A stretch of DNA of 47,741 nt from an uncultured Oscillospiraceae bacterium (GTDB lineage Bacteria > Bacillota > Clostridia > Oscillospirales > Oscillospiraceae). Of this stretch, positions 27,078 to 34,757 are shown in pieces. The notes beneath the pieces are model-generated. The model had not been told where the DNA came from. It did no database searches and saw nothing but the letters and a program-made list of their open reading frames with translations. A program made the translations under genes and the position numbers. The stretch covers positions 1-47,741 of the forward strand of contig CANQFY010000005.1 of assembly GCA_947600025.1 (NCBI GenBank). Direction: 5' to 3'. Numbering within the stretch: the first letter of the stretch is position 1; each line of letters starts with the position of its first letter.

Positions 27078-28730
27078 TTATACGCAGGGGGGCCAGAGGG
27101 AATGGTCCCAATCCCGTCCGGACAGGGCGTCCAGCCGCTCCTGGTCGGTCATCAGCCGGGTCCAGCCGTGAGCCGGGCCGGGGGTGGCGTCGATATGCCG
27201 CCAGTAGCCGCCCATATCCACGATCAGCCAGTAGTGGCTGTGATTCGTGACCCAGATCATCTGGGTGGTGTACCCCTTCTTGGTCATGACCTCCTGGAGG
27301 GTCCTGGCGTGGACGTAGCAGTTGCCGATATAGTGGGTCAGGCCGTACCAAACCGGATCCCCCGCGCCGGAATTGGAATTGTAGTCCACATGATTCTGGA
27401 CGTAGAGCTTAATGGAGATGGGATCGTCGGCGCAGGCGGCGGCCATTTGGTCCACCAGCGCCTGGGTATCCGCCATGGTGTGGTTGACCTCCACCCGGCG
27501 GTTGTAGGTGGTGACGTTGCCGGAGGAATCCTCCGCCCGGTAGACCACATAGTAGGTGCCCATCTGGGTAAGGTCCACGCCGCTGTCGTCATAGGTATAG
27601 CTCACCGCCCCGTCCCGGGAGTCGGAGGCCGTAACAAACAGCGTGTAGTCCGGCGGGGTATTCAGCGCCACCTCCATGGTCGAAACCCCGGAGAAGGTGG
27701 GCCCTTCCATGTCCTCCACCACCCGCAAGGTGGTTTCGGCAAGGGTCTCGTTGCCGAAGGAATCCACAGCGCGGACTGTAACGGTCTGTCTGCCCAGGGT
27801 GTTCACATCCAGCTCCGTCATCAGCTCCACGGAAACGACTCCGGAAGGATCCTCCGCGCTCACCAGAAAATCGGACAGCTCCGCGCTGCCGCCGGGATAG
27901 ATGGCCTTCTCCTGGAGGGTCACCTCCGGGCCCAGCGTGTCCTGGATGGTCACCACGCAGCTCTGGGGCAGCCCTTCGCTGACGCCGGTGACGGTGTACT
28001 GCCCCACCGGGGAGGAATTGAGCATATCGATGACGTCCTGGGAGATCCGCTGGGCGTCGCGCTGGGGGTCCAGCACCAGATCGTCGGCGCTGACCGTCTG
28101 ACCGTATTCCAGGAAGAATTGGTCCTTCATCCAGATATAGGACACCGTGCAGTTCCCGGTGATCCGGTTTCCGTAGGGATCCGCCACCGTCACCGTTATC
28201 GTGCTGTCTTCATTGGAGTCGGGGATCTGGAACGCGGGCATGGAGACTTCCACGCCGGACAGATCGAAGCAGTCCGTCACAAAATCCTCAGGATCGACCT
28301 TTTCATCCACGGAAATCACCAAATTCTGAAACTCCGCGGTAGGCGCCGTGGTGTCCCGAATGGTAAGGGTGACCGTCTCCTGCTTCAGGCCCTGCCGCAA
28401 AACGACGCTCTGCCGGCCCACCTGGGACAGATCAATCTGACTGAGATTCGTTACAAACTCAGCCTGACCCGCCCCGCCGTATTTGGTGAGAAAAGCGCCG
28501 GCCGGCAGCTCCGTCTGCCCCAGCTCAATGGTCACATCCTGAAATTTGGCCTGGGTGTAGTCATAGCAGGCATACCAGACCCATCCGGCCGCCAGGAGTA
28601 CCGCCAGGGCGGCGCAAAGGATCCGTTTCCATCCCAGGCCGATGAAAAACGCCTTCAGCCGCGCCAGCTTCTCCGCCATAGCGAGAGTCATGATTTGTTT
28701 TTCTTTTTTAACAGCTGTTTCCGTTTCCAA
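27078..28730 (-). CDS. membrane-anchored multi-Ig-like protein with C-terminal transglutaminase-like domain
   Basis: N-terminal TM (ILCAALAVLLAAGWVWYACY), repeated DxxxPxx/Ig-like strands, then GNCYVHARTLQEVMTKKGY...HSHYWLIVDMGGYWRHIDATPG (Cys/His/Asp). Confidence 0.85.
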   Translation of the reverse strand: METETAVKKEKQIMTLAMAEKLARLKAFFIGLGWKRILCAALAVLLAAGWVWYACYDYTQAKFQDVTIELGQTELPAGAFLTKYGGAGQAEFVTNLSQIDLSQVGRQSVVLRQGLKQETVTLTIRDTTAPTAEFQNLVISVDEKVDPEDFVTDCFDLSGVEVSMPAFQIPDSNEDSTITVTVADPYGNRITGNCTVSYIWMKDQFFLEYGQTVSADDLVLDPQRDAQRISQDVIDMLNSSPVGQYTVTGVSEGLPQSCVVTIQDTLGPEVTLQEKAIYPGGSAELSDFLVSAEDPSGVVSVELMTELDVNTLGRQTVTVRAVDSFGNETLAETTLRVVEDMEGPTFSGVSTMEVALNTPPDYTLFVTASDSRDGAVSYTYDDSGVDLTQMGTYYVVYRAEDSSGNVTTYNRRVEVNHTMADTQALVDQMAAACADDPISIKLYVQNHVDYNSNSGAGDPVWYGLTHYIGNCYVHARTLQEVMTKKGYTTQMIWVTNHSHYWLIVDMGGYWRHIDATPGPAHGWTRLMTDQERLDALSGRDWDHSLWPPCV

Positions 28731-28825
28731 GACGGCAGCCCCCCTTTTTTCAGGGTTTCCATACGGATGTTATTTTATCATGGTTCTTGTCGAAATGCAA
28801 CGAAATTTTTCCAAATAAAGGCATT

Positions 28826-28856
28826 TCCCCCGTCCAGGTCTGGCCGGGGGAAAAAC
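28826..28856 (-). terminator. terminator downstream of spoIIIAH
   Basis: TTTCCCCCG...CGGGGGAAA stem between spoIIIAH and the Ig/transglutaminase gene. Confidence 0.6.
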
Positions 28857-29396
28857 TCAGGGAACTTCCACCACATGGATGTCGCTGATTGTGAAATCGG
28901 ACTGGTTGAGCACAATGTCGGTAATCACCGCCACGTCTGTCTGCTGCAAGCCTCCCTCCGGAGCGGCCACCGCCACGGAAATGCCGCCTTCGCTGATGTA
29001 GGCCACGCAGTCGGCATAGCCCTTGGCAATGACCAGGCTTTCGATCTGGGCCTCATCCAAGGCTGTCTGGACGATGTCCTCCAGCTGGGTGCCCACCTGG
29101 GAATCCTTGCCGCCCTCGCTGTATGCCATGGCTTCCTGCAAAAGGCTTACAGCGCTGTCCCTGGCCTGCTGCCGGGACAACCGCACAGCGGCAAAATATT
29201 CGGCCTGGGTCGTGGTCTGATTCTCCGTCTCACCGCTCATCACCAAGGTGTCCGAGGATAGGAGCTTCGCCGCGTCCAGGGTGTCCTCCAGGTTCACGGC
29301 TGCTTCCTCGCTGCTGTAACGCCAGTTGAGGTAGATCCCGGCGCACACCGTCACCAGCACCGCCGCCGCGATGAAATTCTTCTTCCAAGTTTTCAT
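28857..29396 (-). CDS. spoIIIAH: stage III sporulation protein AH
   Basis: MKTWKKNFIAAAVLVTVCAGIYLNWRYS...; synteny at end of spoIIIA operon; GGAGGC RBS. Confidence 0.9.
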   Translation of the reverse strand: MKTWKKNFIAAAVLVTVCAGIYLNWRYSSEEAAVNLEDTLDAAKLLSSDTLVMSGETENQTTTQAEYFAAVRLSRQQARDSAVSLLQEAMAYSEGGKDSQVGTQLEDIVQTALDEAQIESLVIAKGYADCVAYISEGGISVAVAAPEGGLQQTDVAVITDIVLNQSDFTISDIHVVEVP

Positions 29397-29410
29397 ACAA
29401 ATGCCTCCAA

Positions 29411-29887
29411 TCATTTCATTTTCAGTACGGAGATCCGATCCGTCCCCAGGCCTGTGGCCATAGACACCGCCTCCACGATGGCGAGCCGGATCCTGGGGTC
29501 GTCGGCTCCCTGGCAGACCACCACAGCCCCCCGGTAGGTAGCGGGCAGCACCTGCCGCACCAGACCGGTCTGGCCCCGCTGGCCGTCCGTCACCGTGACC
29601 GTGTCCCGGTTTTGGGCGGAGTCGGAGAGGTTTTCGTCATACTGGTACAGCGTCTCCTCCCCCGCCTCCAAGGTCAGCAGCACCTCCACCTTTCCCGCGC
29701 CCTGGATCTGGCTTAGGATCCGGGAAAGCTCCTGGGCAACGTCCCATTCCGGTTCCGGTTGGGTCTCCTGGACCGTGGCTGCGGACTCCGTCCTGCCAGG
29801 TATCGCCATGAGCAACAGGCCCAGCGCCAGGATCAGGATCGCGAATTTGTACTTTCCCAGAAAAGCAAGGATCTTTTTCAGTTCCAC
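29411..29887 (-). CDS. spoIIIAG: stage III sporulation protein AG
   Basis: KYKFAILILALGLLLMAIPG; VEVLLTLEAGEETLYQYDEN; GAVVVCQGADDPRIRLAIVEAVSMATGLGTDRISVLKM. Confidence 0.92.
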   Translation of the reverse strand: MELKKILAFLGKYKFAILILALGLLLMAIPGRTESAATVQETQPEPEWDVAQELSRILSQIQGAGKVEVLLTLEAGEETLYQYDENLSDSAQNRDTVTVTDGQRGQTGLVRQVLPATYRGAVVVCQGADDPRIRLAIVEAVSMATGLGTDRISVLKMK

Positions 29888-30351
29888 TGCTGCGCCTCCT
29901 TTGGAATCCCCAGCTCCCTGGTGAGAATGTCGGCAAGCTGCGCTTTTGCATAGGGGGAGATCCTTCCGGCCAAGCGCACCTGGGCAATCGCCGGCGGAGC
30001 ATCCTTTGTCAGCGTCACCTCCACAGTCAGCTCCGCCCCCAGGGAAGCGGCTTTGTCCAAGATATATGCTTCCACCCGCTGCTTTATTCCGGCCCGGAGA
30101 GCCTGGGCAGCGTCGGATTCACCCTGGGCCGCCGCTTGGGAGGCCTCCCAGGCAATATCCTGGGAGAAAACCTGAAGGCTTCCCATTCGCAAGGCCGTCA
30201 GGGGATGAAGCACCGTCACCGCCAGAAACACGCCGCACAGCAGCTTTCCCACGGCGGCGGGGGTGCCCTCCTTTCCCAGCAGGCTCTTGAGAATGGCGCA
30301 GAGGATCGCAGCGGCGGTGACCCGCAGCAGATAGGGTCCCAGTGCGTCCAC
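29878..30351 (-). CDS. spoIIIAF: stage III sporulation protein AF
   Basis: GTG start at 30351 (AGGAG upstream) gives VDALGPYLLRVTAAAILCAILKSLLG...; synteny; listed ORF is over-extended. Confidence 0.85.
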   Translation of the reverse strand: MDALGPYLLRVTAAAILCAILKSLLGKEGTPAAVGKLLCGVFLAVTVLHPLTALRMGSLQVFSQDIAWEASQAAAQGESDAAQALRAGIKQRVEAYILDKAASLGAELTVEVTLTKDAPPAIAQVRLAGRISPYAKAQLADILTRELGIPKEAQQWN

Positions 30352-31391
30352 TATTCCACTCCTTTCAAAAAGCAGACCGTGCTGATGAGCAGCAGCAGGC
30401 ACATGGTCCCGGTCATGGCCAGGAGCATCCCCATGCCCGCGGAAAAATCCTGGATCAGCCCGGCGGTCTCCTTGGTGCCGAAAACGGCGCAGGCCGCCGC
30501 CGTCAGCTTCAGCATCAAATACTGCACGCCGATCCGAAGGAAGGGGCCCAGGCAGATGGCCAGGATCGCCAGCAGCCCGTAGACCCCGGCGGCGCTGCGC
30601 ATTACTCCCGCGCTGACCAGGATGGTCTCCGAGGCGTCCGAAAGCAGGCCTCCCACCACCGGCACCATGCCGGAGATGGTGAGCTTCGCCGCCTTCACCG
30701 CGGCGGCGTCGGCGGTGCCGCTGACCACCTTGGTAATGCCCATGTATCCGGTAAACACATAAAGTACCAGCTTCAGACTCCAGGTCATCAGCCATTTCAG
30801 GAAATCCCGGAGCTTTTTCAGCATATCCTCCCCCACCGCGCTGTTGGCCACCCCCAGGCAAAGGAACAGATACAGCATGGGCACCGTCACCTTGGAGATC
30901 AGGGTGCCCAGCACGGCGTCAAACACCGCCGTGCCGGTGTACAGCGCCGCCGAGGCGGTCCCGCCCCCTTGAGCCGCCAGGGCGGCGGTCATCACCGGAA
31001 GCAGCAGCTTTCCGTATTCGCTCATCTCCGTTACCGTCTGGCTTCCCAGCCGGATCAGGGCTCCGGAGGGCCGCAGCAGCAGCGTTCCCACCGCCAGGGC
31101 CCCAGCCAGCCCCACCGTCTGCTTGGGACACCCCGGGATGGCGCCTGCCAGGGAGGTGATCAGCGCCGCCGCCATCAGGGCCAGGCAAATCCCCGCCGCC
31201 TCCGCCACCGCCGGCTGGATCTCCGGCAGTACCGCCTTTAGAACCTCCAAAAGCCCTTCCCCGAAACGCTCCTGGGCCTGGGGCATCAGCGCCTGGGCAT
31301 CCGGCGGCGGCGTGGGGGCGGTGTAGTCCAGGGCTCTGACCGGGGCCACCATCAGCGGCAGGATCAAAAGCAGGATCAGCAGCTTTCTCAT
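30351..31391 (-). CDS. spoIIIAE: stage III sporulation protein AE
   Basis: MRKLLILLLILPLMVAPVRA signal; multi-TM TDAAAVKAAKLTISGMVPVVGGLLSDASETILVSAG. Confidence 0.95.
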   Translation of the reverse strand: MRKLLILLLILPLMVAPVRALDYTAPTPPPDAQALMPQAQERFGEGLLEVLKAVLPEIQPAVAEAAGICLALMAAALITSLAGAIPGCPKQTVGLAGALAVGTLLLRPSGALIRLGSQTVTEMSEYGKLLLPVMTAALAAQGGGTASAALYTGTAVFDAVLGTLISKVTVPMLYLFLCLGVANSAVGEDMLKKLRDFLKWLMTWSLKLVLYVFTGYMGITKVVSGTADAAAVKAAKLTISGMVPVVGGLLSDASETILVSAGVMRSAAGVYGLLAILAICLGPFLRIGVQYLMLKLTAAACAVFGTKETAGLIQDFSAGMGMLLAMTGTMCLLLLISTVCFLKGVE

Positions 31392-31786
31392 ACTTCCCCC
31401 AAAATCTTTTCGATCAGTCCCAGCAGCTCCTCCAAAAGCGGCAGGGAGATCCACAGCACCGCCGCCGCCGCCAGAATTTGCAGGGCCTTCCCCAGGGCGG
31501 CGTTGCCGGCGTCGCCGCAGATCAGTCCCGCGATCTGGGCCACCAAACTGATGCCCACAGCCTTGAGCAGCACCCCCAGCAGGGCTTCGTCCAGCTGTGC
31601 CGCCTGCTGTAACCGCCGAAAAAAAACCATCACCGGGGCCAGATACGTCATGGCGGCGGTCAGCACCATGCACCCCGCCAGGACGGACAGCAGCAGCGCT
31701 ACGTCCTTTCCCTGCTTCGCCAGGGCCAGACCCAGCACCGCCGCGATCAGAGTCCCCGCCGCCCCCTTCCAAAACAGCTCCGTCAA
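31388..31786 (-). CDS. spoIIIAD: stage III sporulation protein AD
   Basis: Multi-TM protein; ALLGVLLKAVGISLVAQIAGLICGDAGNAALG. Confidence 0.93.
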   Translation of the reverse strand: MTELFWKGAAGTLIAAVLGLALAKQGKDVALLLSVLAGCMVLTAAMTYLAPVMVFFRRLQQAAQLDEALLGVLLKAVGISLVAQIAGLICGDAGNAALGKALQILAAAAVLWISLPLLEELLGLIEKILGEV

Positions 31787-31977
31787 AATTGGAACAGCTC
31801 CTTTACCAGTTCAAACAGCTCGGCGATTTTCTGGGTCAGCATCATCAGCACCACCACCAGCCCCGCCAGGGTGGTCATGGTGGCCTGTTCCTCCCGCCCG
31901 GAACGGGAGAGTACCTGATTGAGGACGGACACAATGATTCCGATGGCGGCGATTTTGAAAATCAGATCGATTTCCAT
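31783..31977 (-). CDS. spoIIIAC: stage III sporulation protein AC
   Basis: MEIDLIFKIAAIGIIVSVLNQVLSRSGREEQATMTTLAGLVVVLMM. Confidence 0.95.
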   Translation of the reverse strand: MEIDLIFKIAAIGIIVSVLNQVLSRSGREEQATMTTLAGLVVVLMMLTQKIAELFELVKELFQF

Positions 31978-31980
31978 AGG

Positions 31981-32496
31981 CTAAAGAAGCAAAATGGCCA
32001 GGGCCGCCCCAGCGCACAGCCCCAGAGTCTGATAGCTGCGCAGACGGCTCTCCCGATTGTGGGACAGGGCTTCCAGGCATCCCCGGCAGCTCTGCCGGGC
32101 CCCGTCCAGCCCCTGAAGCTGCCCGGGCAAATCGAAGCGGCCCAGCGTCTGGCCCAGCTCCCCCAAAATTCGTTTTGCCTGGTTCGGCAGCTCCGGCAGG
32201 GCCGCCACGGCCTCCTCCATGCACTTCCCCGCCTCCGGCTGAGACTGGCTCTGAAGCTGCTCTGCCAGGGTGGCGAAGACTTGTCCCACCGGGCCGGTCA
32301 ACTCTTCGGATGTCTGACGGCACAGCTCCGGCAGGGGCGTCAGCCGGTACTGCAGTTCGCAGGCCATGTAATCCAGCCCCCGGATCAGCTGGGCCAAAGC
32401 GCTTTCCTCCCTTCGGTGGGCGGCGGCCAGGGAAAAGCCAAACCCGCCGCAGGCCAGGACGATCAGCATCGCTCCCAACAGCTTTCCGTTCATCAT
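31981..32496 (-). CDS. spoIIIAB: stage III sporulation protein AB
   Basis: ACGGFGFSLAAAHRREESALAQLIRGLDYMACELQYRLTPLPELCRQ. Confidence 0.92.
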   Translation of the reverse strand: MMNGKLLGAMLIVLACGGFGFSLAAAHRREESALAQLIRGLDYMACELQYRLTPLPELCRQTSEELTGPVGQVFATLAEQLQSQSQPEAGKCMEEAVAALPELPNQAKRILGELGQTLGRFDLPGQLQGLDGARQSCRGCLEALSHNRESRLRSYQTLGLCAGAALAILLL

Positions 32497-33344
32497 TCCA
32501 TCCTTTCCATCCGCCAGGACTTGTCCGGCTGTAAAATCAAAACCTTCTCAAAGATCCGGCTCTCCGCCAGGGGCCGGTAGACGGTCCTTCGCAGCAAATC
32601 CTCCCGGCTTTTGGCATGGGCAGTGGCCAGCAGATCCACGCCGCACCATCCAGCCCGGAGCAGTGCCTGGCAATCCCCCTCTCCTGTGATCTCGTCTAAG
32701 GCTACACAGCTTGGTCCCATGGTGCGGATCGCCATTTCCAGGCCGTGGGCCTTTCCACAGCCGGTAAGCACATCGGTACGGGGGCCGGGCGGGAAGCAGT
32801 CGCTCCCATCCGCTCGAGGAAACAGCTCTCCCCGCTGGTCTACCACCGTCACGCTTCCCCCCTGCTGGGAGCGCTGGCGAATGAGGTCCCGCAAAAGGGT
32901 CGTCTTCCCGCTTCCGGGCCTTCCCAGGATCAGCACGGAGCCGCTTGTCCCCGCCCCCTGGGCAATGCCGGGAAAGTCCCTGGCCACCCGCAGGCACAGA
33001 CTGCTGACCTCTCGCACCCCCGTCACGCTTCCGTCCGCCTGGACAGTCATTTCCCCACAGAGTCCCACCCGGTGGCCGCCGGGGGCGGTGAGATAGCCCT
33101 GGGCGGCGGAGGCGGAGGACCAGGGAGAAAACCTGCTGGCAGCGTTGACCACATAGCGCAGATCCTCCTGCCGGACCGTCTCCGGCAAAAACCGGGAATC
33201 CCGCCGCAAAATCAGCTCTGGCGGACGCCCCAGCCGCAGACGCAGCTCCTGAAGCTCCTCCCGTCCCAGATCGTCCACCTTCTGCCGCAGACTGGGCGGC
33301 AGTAAATTTAAGTAGGCTTGCCAAGCGCACCGCATTTGCATCAC
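32493..33344 (-). CDS. spoIIIAA: stage III sporulation protein AA (ATPase)
   Basis: LILGRPGSGKTTLLRDLIRQRS Walker A; VALDEITGEGDCQALLRAGWCGVDLLATAHA. Actual start may be ATG at 33335. Confidence 0.93.
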   Translation of the reverse strand: MMQMRCAWQAYLNLLPPSLRQKVDDLGREELQELRLRLGRPPELILRRDSRFLPETVRQEDLRYVVNAASRFSPWSSASAAQGYLTAPGGHRVGLCGEMTVQADGSVTGVREVSSLCLRVARDFPGIAQGAGTSGSVLILGRPGSGKTTLLRDLIRQRSQQGGSVTVVDQRGELFPRADGSDCFPPGPRTDVLTGCGKAHGLEMAIRTMGPSCVALDEITGEGDCQALLRAGWCGVDLLATAHAKSREDLLRRTVYRPLAESRIFEKVLILQPDKSWRMERME

Positions 33345-33354
33345 TCCCGGAAAA

Positions 33355-33383
33355 AACGTATGCGGGCATGTCCCCAGGTATGA
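33355..33383 (-). promoter_or_regulatory. candidate sigma-E-type promoter for the spoIIIA operon
   Basis: Minus strand TCATACC (33383-33377), 14 bp, CATACGTT (33362-33355), close to sigma-E consensus. Confidence 0.45.
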
Positions 33384-33415
33384 ATCCGGCCGCCGGCTTC
33401 TGGCGCCGCGCCCAT

Positions 33416-33445
33416 AAAAATACCGCCCTCCATTCCGAAGGGCGG
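33416..33445 (-). terminator. terminator of the candidate 6S RNA
   Basis: CCGCCCT-TCGGAATGG-AGGGCGG followed by TATTTTTAT on the minus strand. Confidence 0.8.
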
Positions 33446-33665
33446 AAGATTATTGATGGGTGCGAGAACTCAACTGCCAACCTTCTTATTTTGGTGCGCT
33501 CTGCACCGCAGAAACGATACCGAGCGAGCCCAACAGATATATCGATTACCACCAGGCCGGCGCACGTCTTGCCCGCGGCGGCCCGCCGCCCCCCGCAGGG
33601 GTCAGGGGAGCACTTTCAGCGGTGTGCTGCACTAAAATACAGATGTAGGCAGGAGCATTTCTGCC
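33421..33665 (-). ncRNA. ssrS: probable 6S RNA (SsrS)-like structured RNA
   Basis: Minus strand: nested complementary segments CTGCC/GGCAG, TATTTT/AAAATA, GTGC/GCAC, CACCGC/GCGGTG with an 8x8 internal loop closing a large interior region; TCCCCTGA (33609-33602) on the 5' strand and CTGCGGTG on the 3' strand as in 6S RNAs; ends in an intrinsic terminator. Confidence 0.6.
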
Positions 33666-33674
33666 CCAGAAGGG

Positions 33675-33968
33675 TCACCCCAAGTCGTTTAGATCCTTAG
33701 GATTCTTCTTTTGGGAGCGGGTTTTGTACCACATGGGGATCCGGCGGAGGAGATAGACGGCCAGATAGAGGGCGGTGGGGATGTTGGCCTGGGCCCACTC
33801 CTGAAAAAGGACACGCAGCGGCGTAAAATACACGATCTGGCAGGAGAGGAAAAAGGTGATTCCCGGCAGGATCAGGCCCTTCCACCACTCCTCCTTCCCC
33901 GACCAAATAAACTGGGGAATGATCAGCGCCAGCGGCGCCAATTCAATGAAGCGTAAAATCTTTAGCAT
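33675..33968 (-). CDS. small membrane protein of unknown function (97 aa)
   Basis: Hydrophobic segments LAPLALIIPQFIW, LILPGITFFLSCQIVYF; co-oriented with DUF2089 gene. Confidence 0.65.
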   Translation of the reverse strand: MLKILRFIELAPLALIIPQFIWSGKEEWWKGLILPGITFFLSCQIVYFTPLRVLFQEWAQANIPTALYLAVYLLRRIPMWYKTRSQKKNPKDLNDLG

Positions 33969-33981
33969 TTCGCGGCCCTCC

Positions 33982-34347
33982 TTACAGGTCCTGAATGTTC
34001 ATTTTTTCGACGGTGTTTTTCTTCCGGATCAGCCAGCGGCAGGCAAAGTAGAGTACCACCAGGGGGACCGTCGGGACATTGTACAGCAGCAGATTTTGCA
34101 GCAGCTGTCCAAAAAAGCCGGCGCTGCCCGGGATGAGCGCGGAGGGCCAGCCATTGAGGAAGGACAGCGCCACGCTCAGCGCCGGAAGGATCCAACCCAA
34201 GCAGCGGTTTTTCCGGGTGGACAGCAGGAACTGTACCAGCATGGTCAGGCCATAGACGCCCAAAATCAGGGGCTGCCTTGCGGCGTTCTCAGCCAGAAGC
34301 GCGGCATACATGGGATCGACATTAGCGGTAGTGAAAAACAGCATCAA
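33982..34347 (-). CDS. small membrane protein of unknown function (121 aa)
   Basis: Multiple hydrophobic helices; start overlaps the stop of the DUF2089 gene. Confidence 0.7.
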   Translation of the reverse strand: MMLFFTTANVDPMYAALLAENAARQPLILGVYGLTMLVQFLLSTRKNRCLGWILPALSVALSFLNGWPSALIPGSAGFFGQLLQNLLLYNVPTVPLVVLYFACRWLIRKKNTVEKMNIQDL

Positions 34348-34646
34348 GAGCCCTCCTTCTTGGAATTTTTGTAGGCGACGATTAAGAGCTTTGCCGTGTC
34401 AAAATCCAGCCGCTCCTCCAGGGCCAGCCGCTTGATCAGGCTGACAAAGTGGTCCCGGTTATTCTCCTCCCCCATTTGGATTTTCTGGATCAGCCGGTCT
34501 AAGCGCAGCCGCACCGTGGGATAGCTGACGCCATACTGGGACGCCATCTCCTTCAGCGACCCGGAGGACAGTAGGAACCACTTGATAAACGACAGGTCCT
34601 CCTCCTCCAGCTCGGACATCCAATCGGGGATCACTGAGATCGCCAT
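34344..34646 (-). CDS. DUF2089 family HTH regulator
   Basis: VIPDWMSELEEEDLSFIKWFLLSSGSLKEMASQYGVSYPTVRLRLDRLIQKIQ; start MAISV with GGAGG upstream. Confidence 0.85.
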   Translation of the reverse strand: MAISVIPDWMSELEEEDLSFIKWFLLSSGSLKEMASQYGVSYPTVRLRLDRLIQKIQMGEENNRDHFVSLIKRLALEERLDFDTAKLLIVAYKNSKKEGS

Positions 34647-34659
34647 TTGATCGCCTCCT

Positions 34660-34700
34660 TTAATTAAATTAAGTATATCATTTAATTTTATTAAAGTCAA
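34660..34700 (-). promoter_or_regulatory. promoter with two identical-half-site palindromes (TTAAT-N3-ATTAA)
   Basis: TTGACT (34700-34695)-17-TATACT (34677-34672); palindromes at 34682-34694 (fills the 3' part of the spacer) and 34660-34672. Confidence 0.7.
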
Positions 34701-34729
34701 TACCAAATTAAAAATAAATAAAATTTAAC

Positions 34730-34753
34730 CGCGGCAGGATCTCTCCTGCCGCG
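34730..34753 (-). terminator. ftsK intrinsic terminator
   Basis: CGCGGCAGGA-TCTC-TCCTGCCGCG with minus-strand TTAAATTTTATTT downstream. Confidence 0.75.
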
Positions 34754-34757
34754 ACCT

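Noticed and set aside
27102-29261. 719-aa plus-strand ORF opposite the Ig/transglutaminase gene and spoIIIAH
   Set aside because: Antisense artefact; crosses a terminator and two genes on the other strand.
33366-33700. Small plus-strand ORFs (60-110 aa) in the spoIIIAA upstream gap
   Set aside because: No Shine-Dalgarno or conserved features; the region is better explained as a minus-strand structured RNA.
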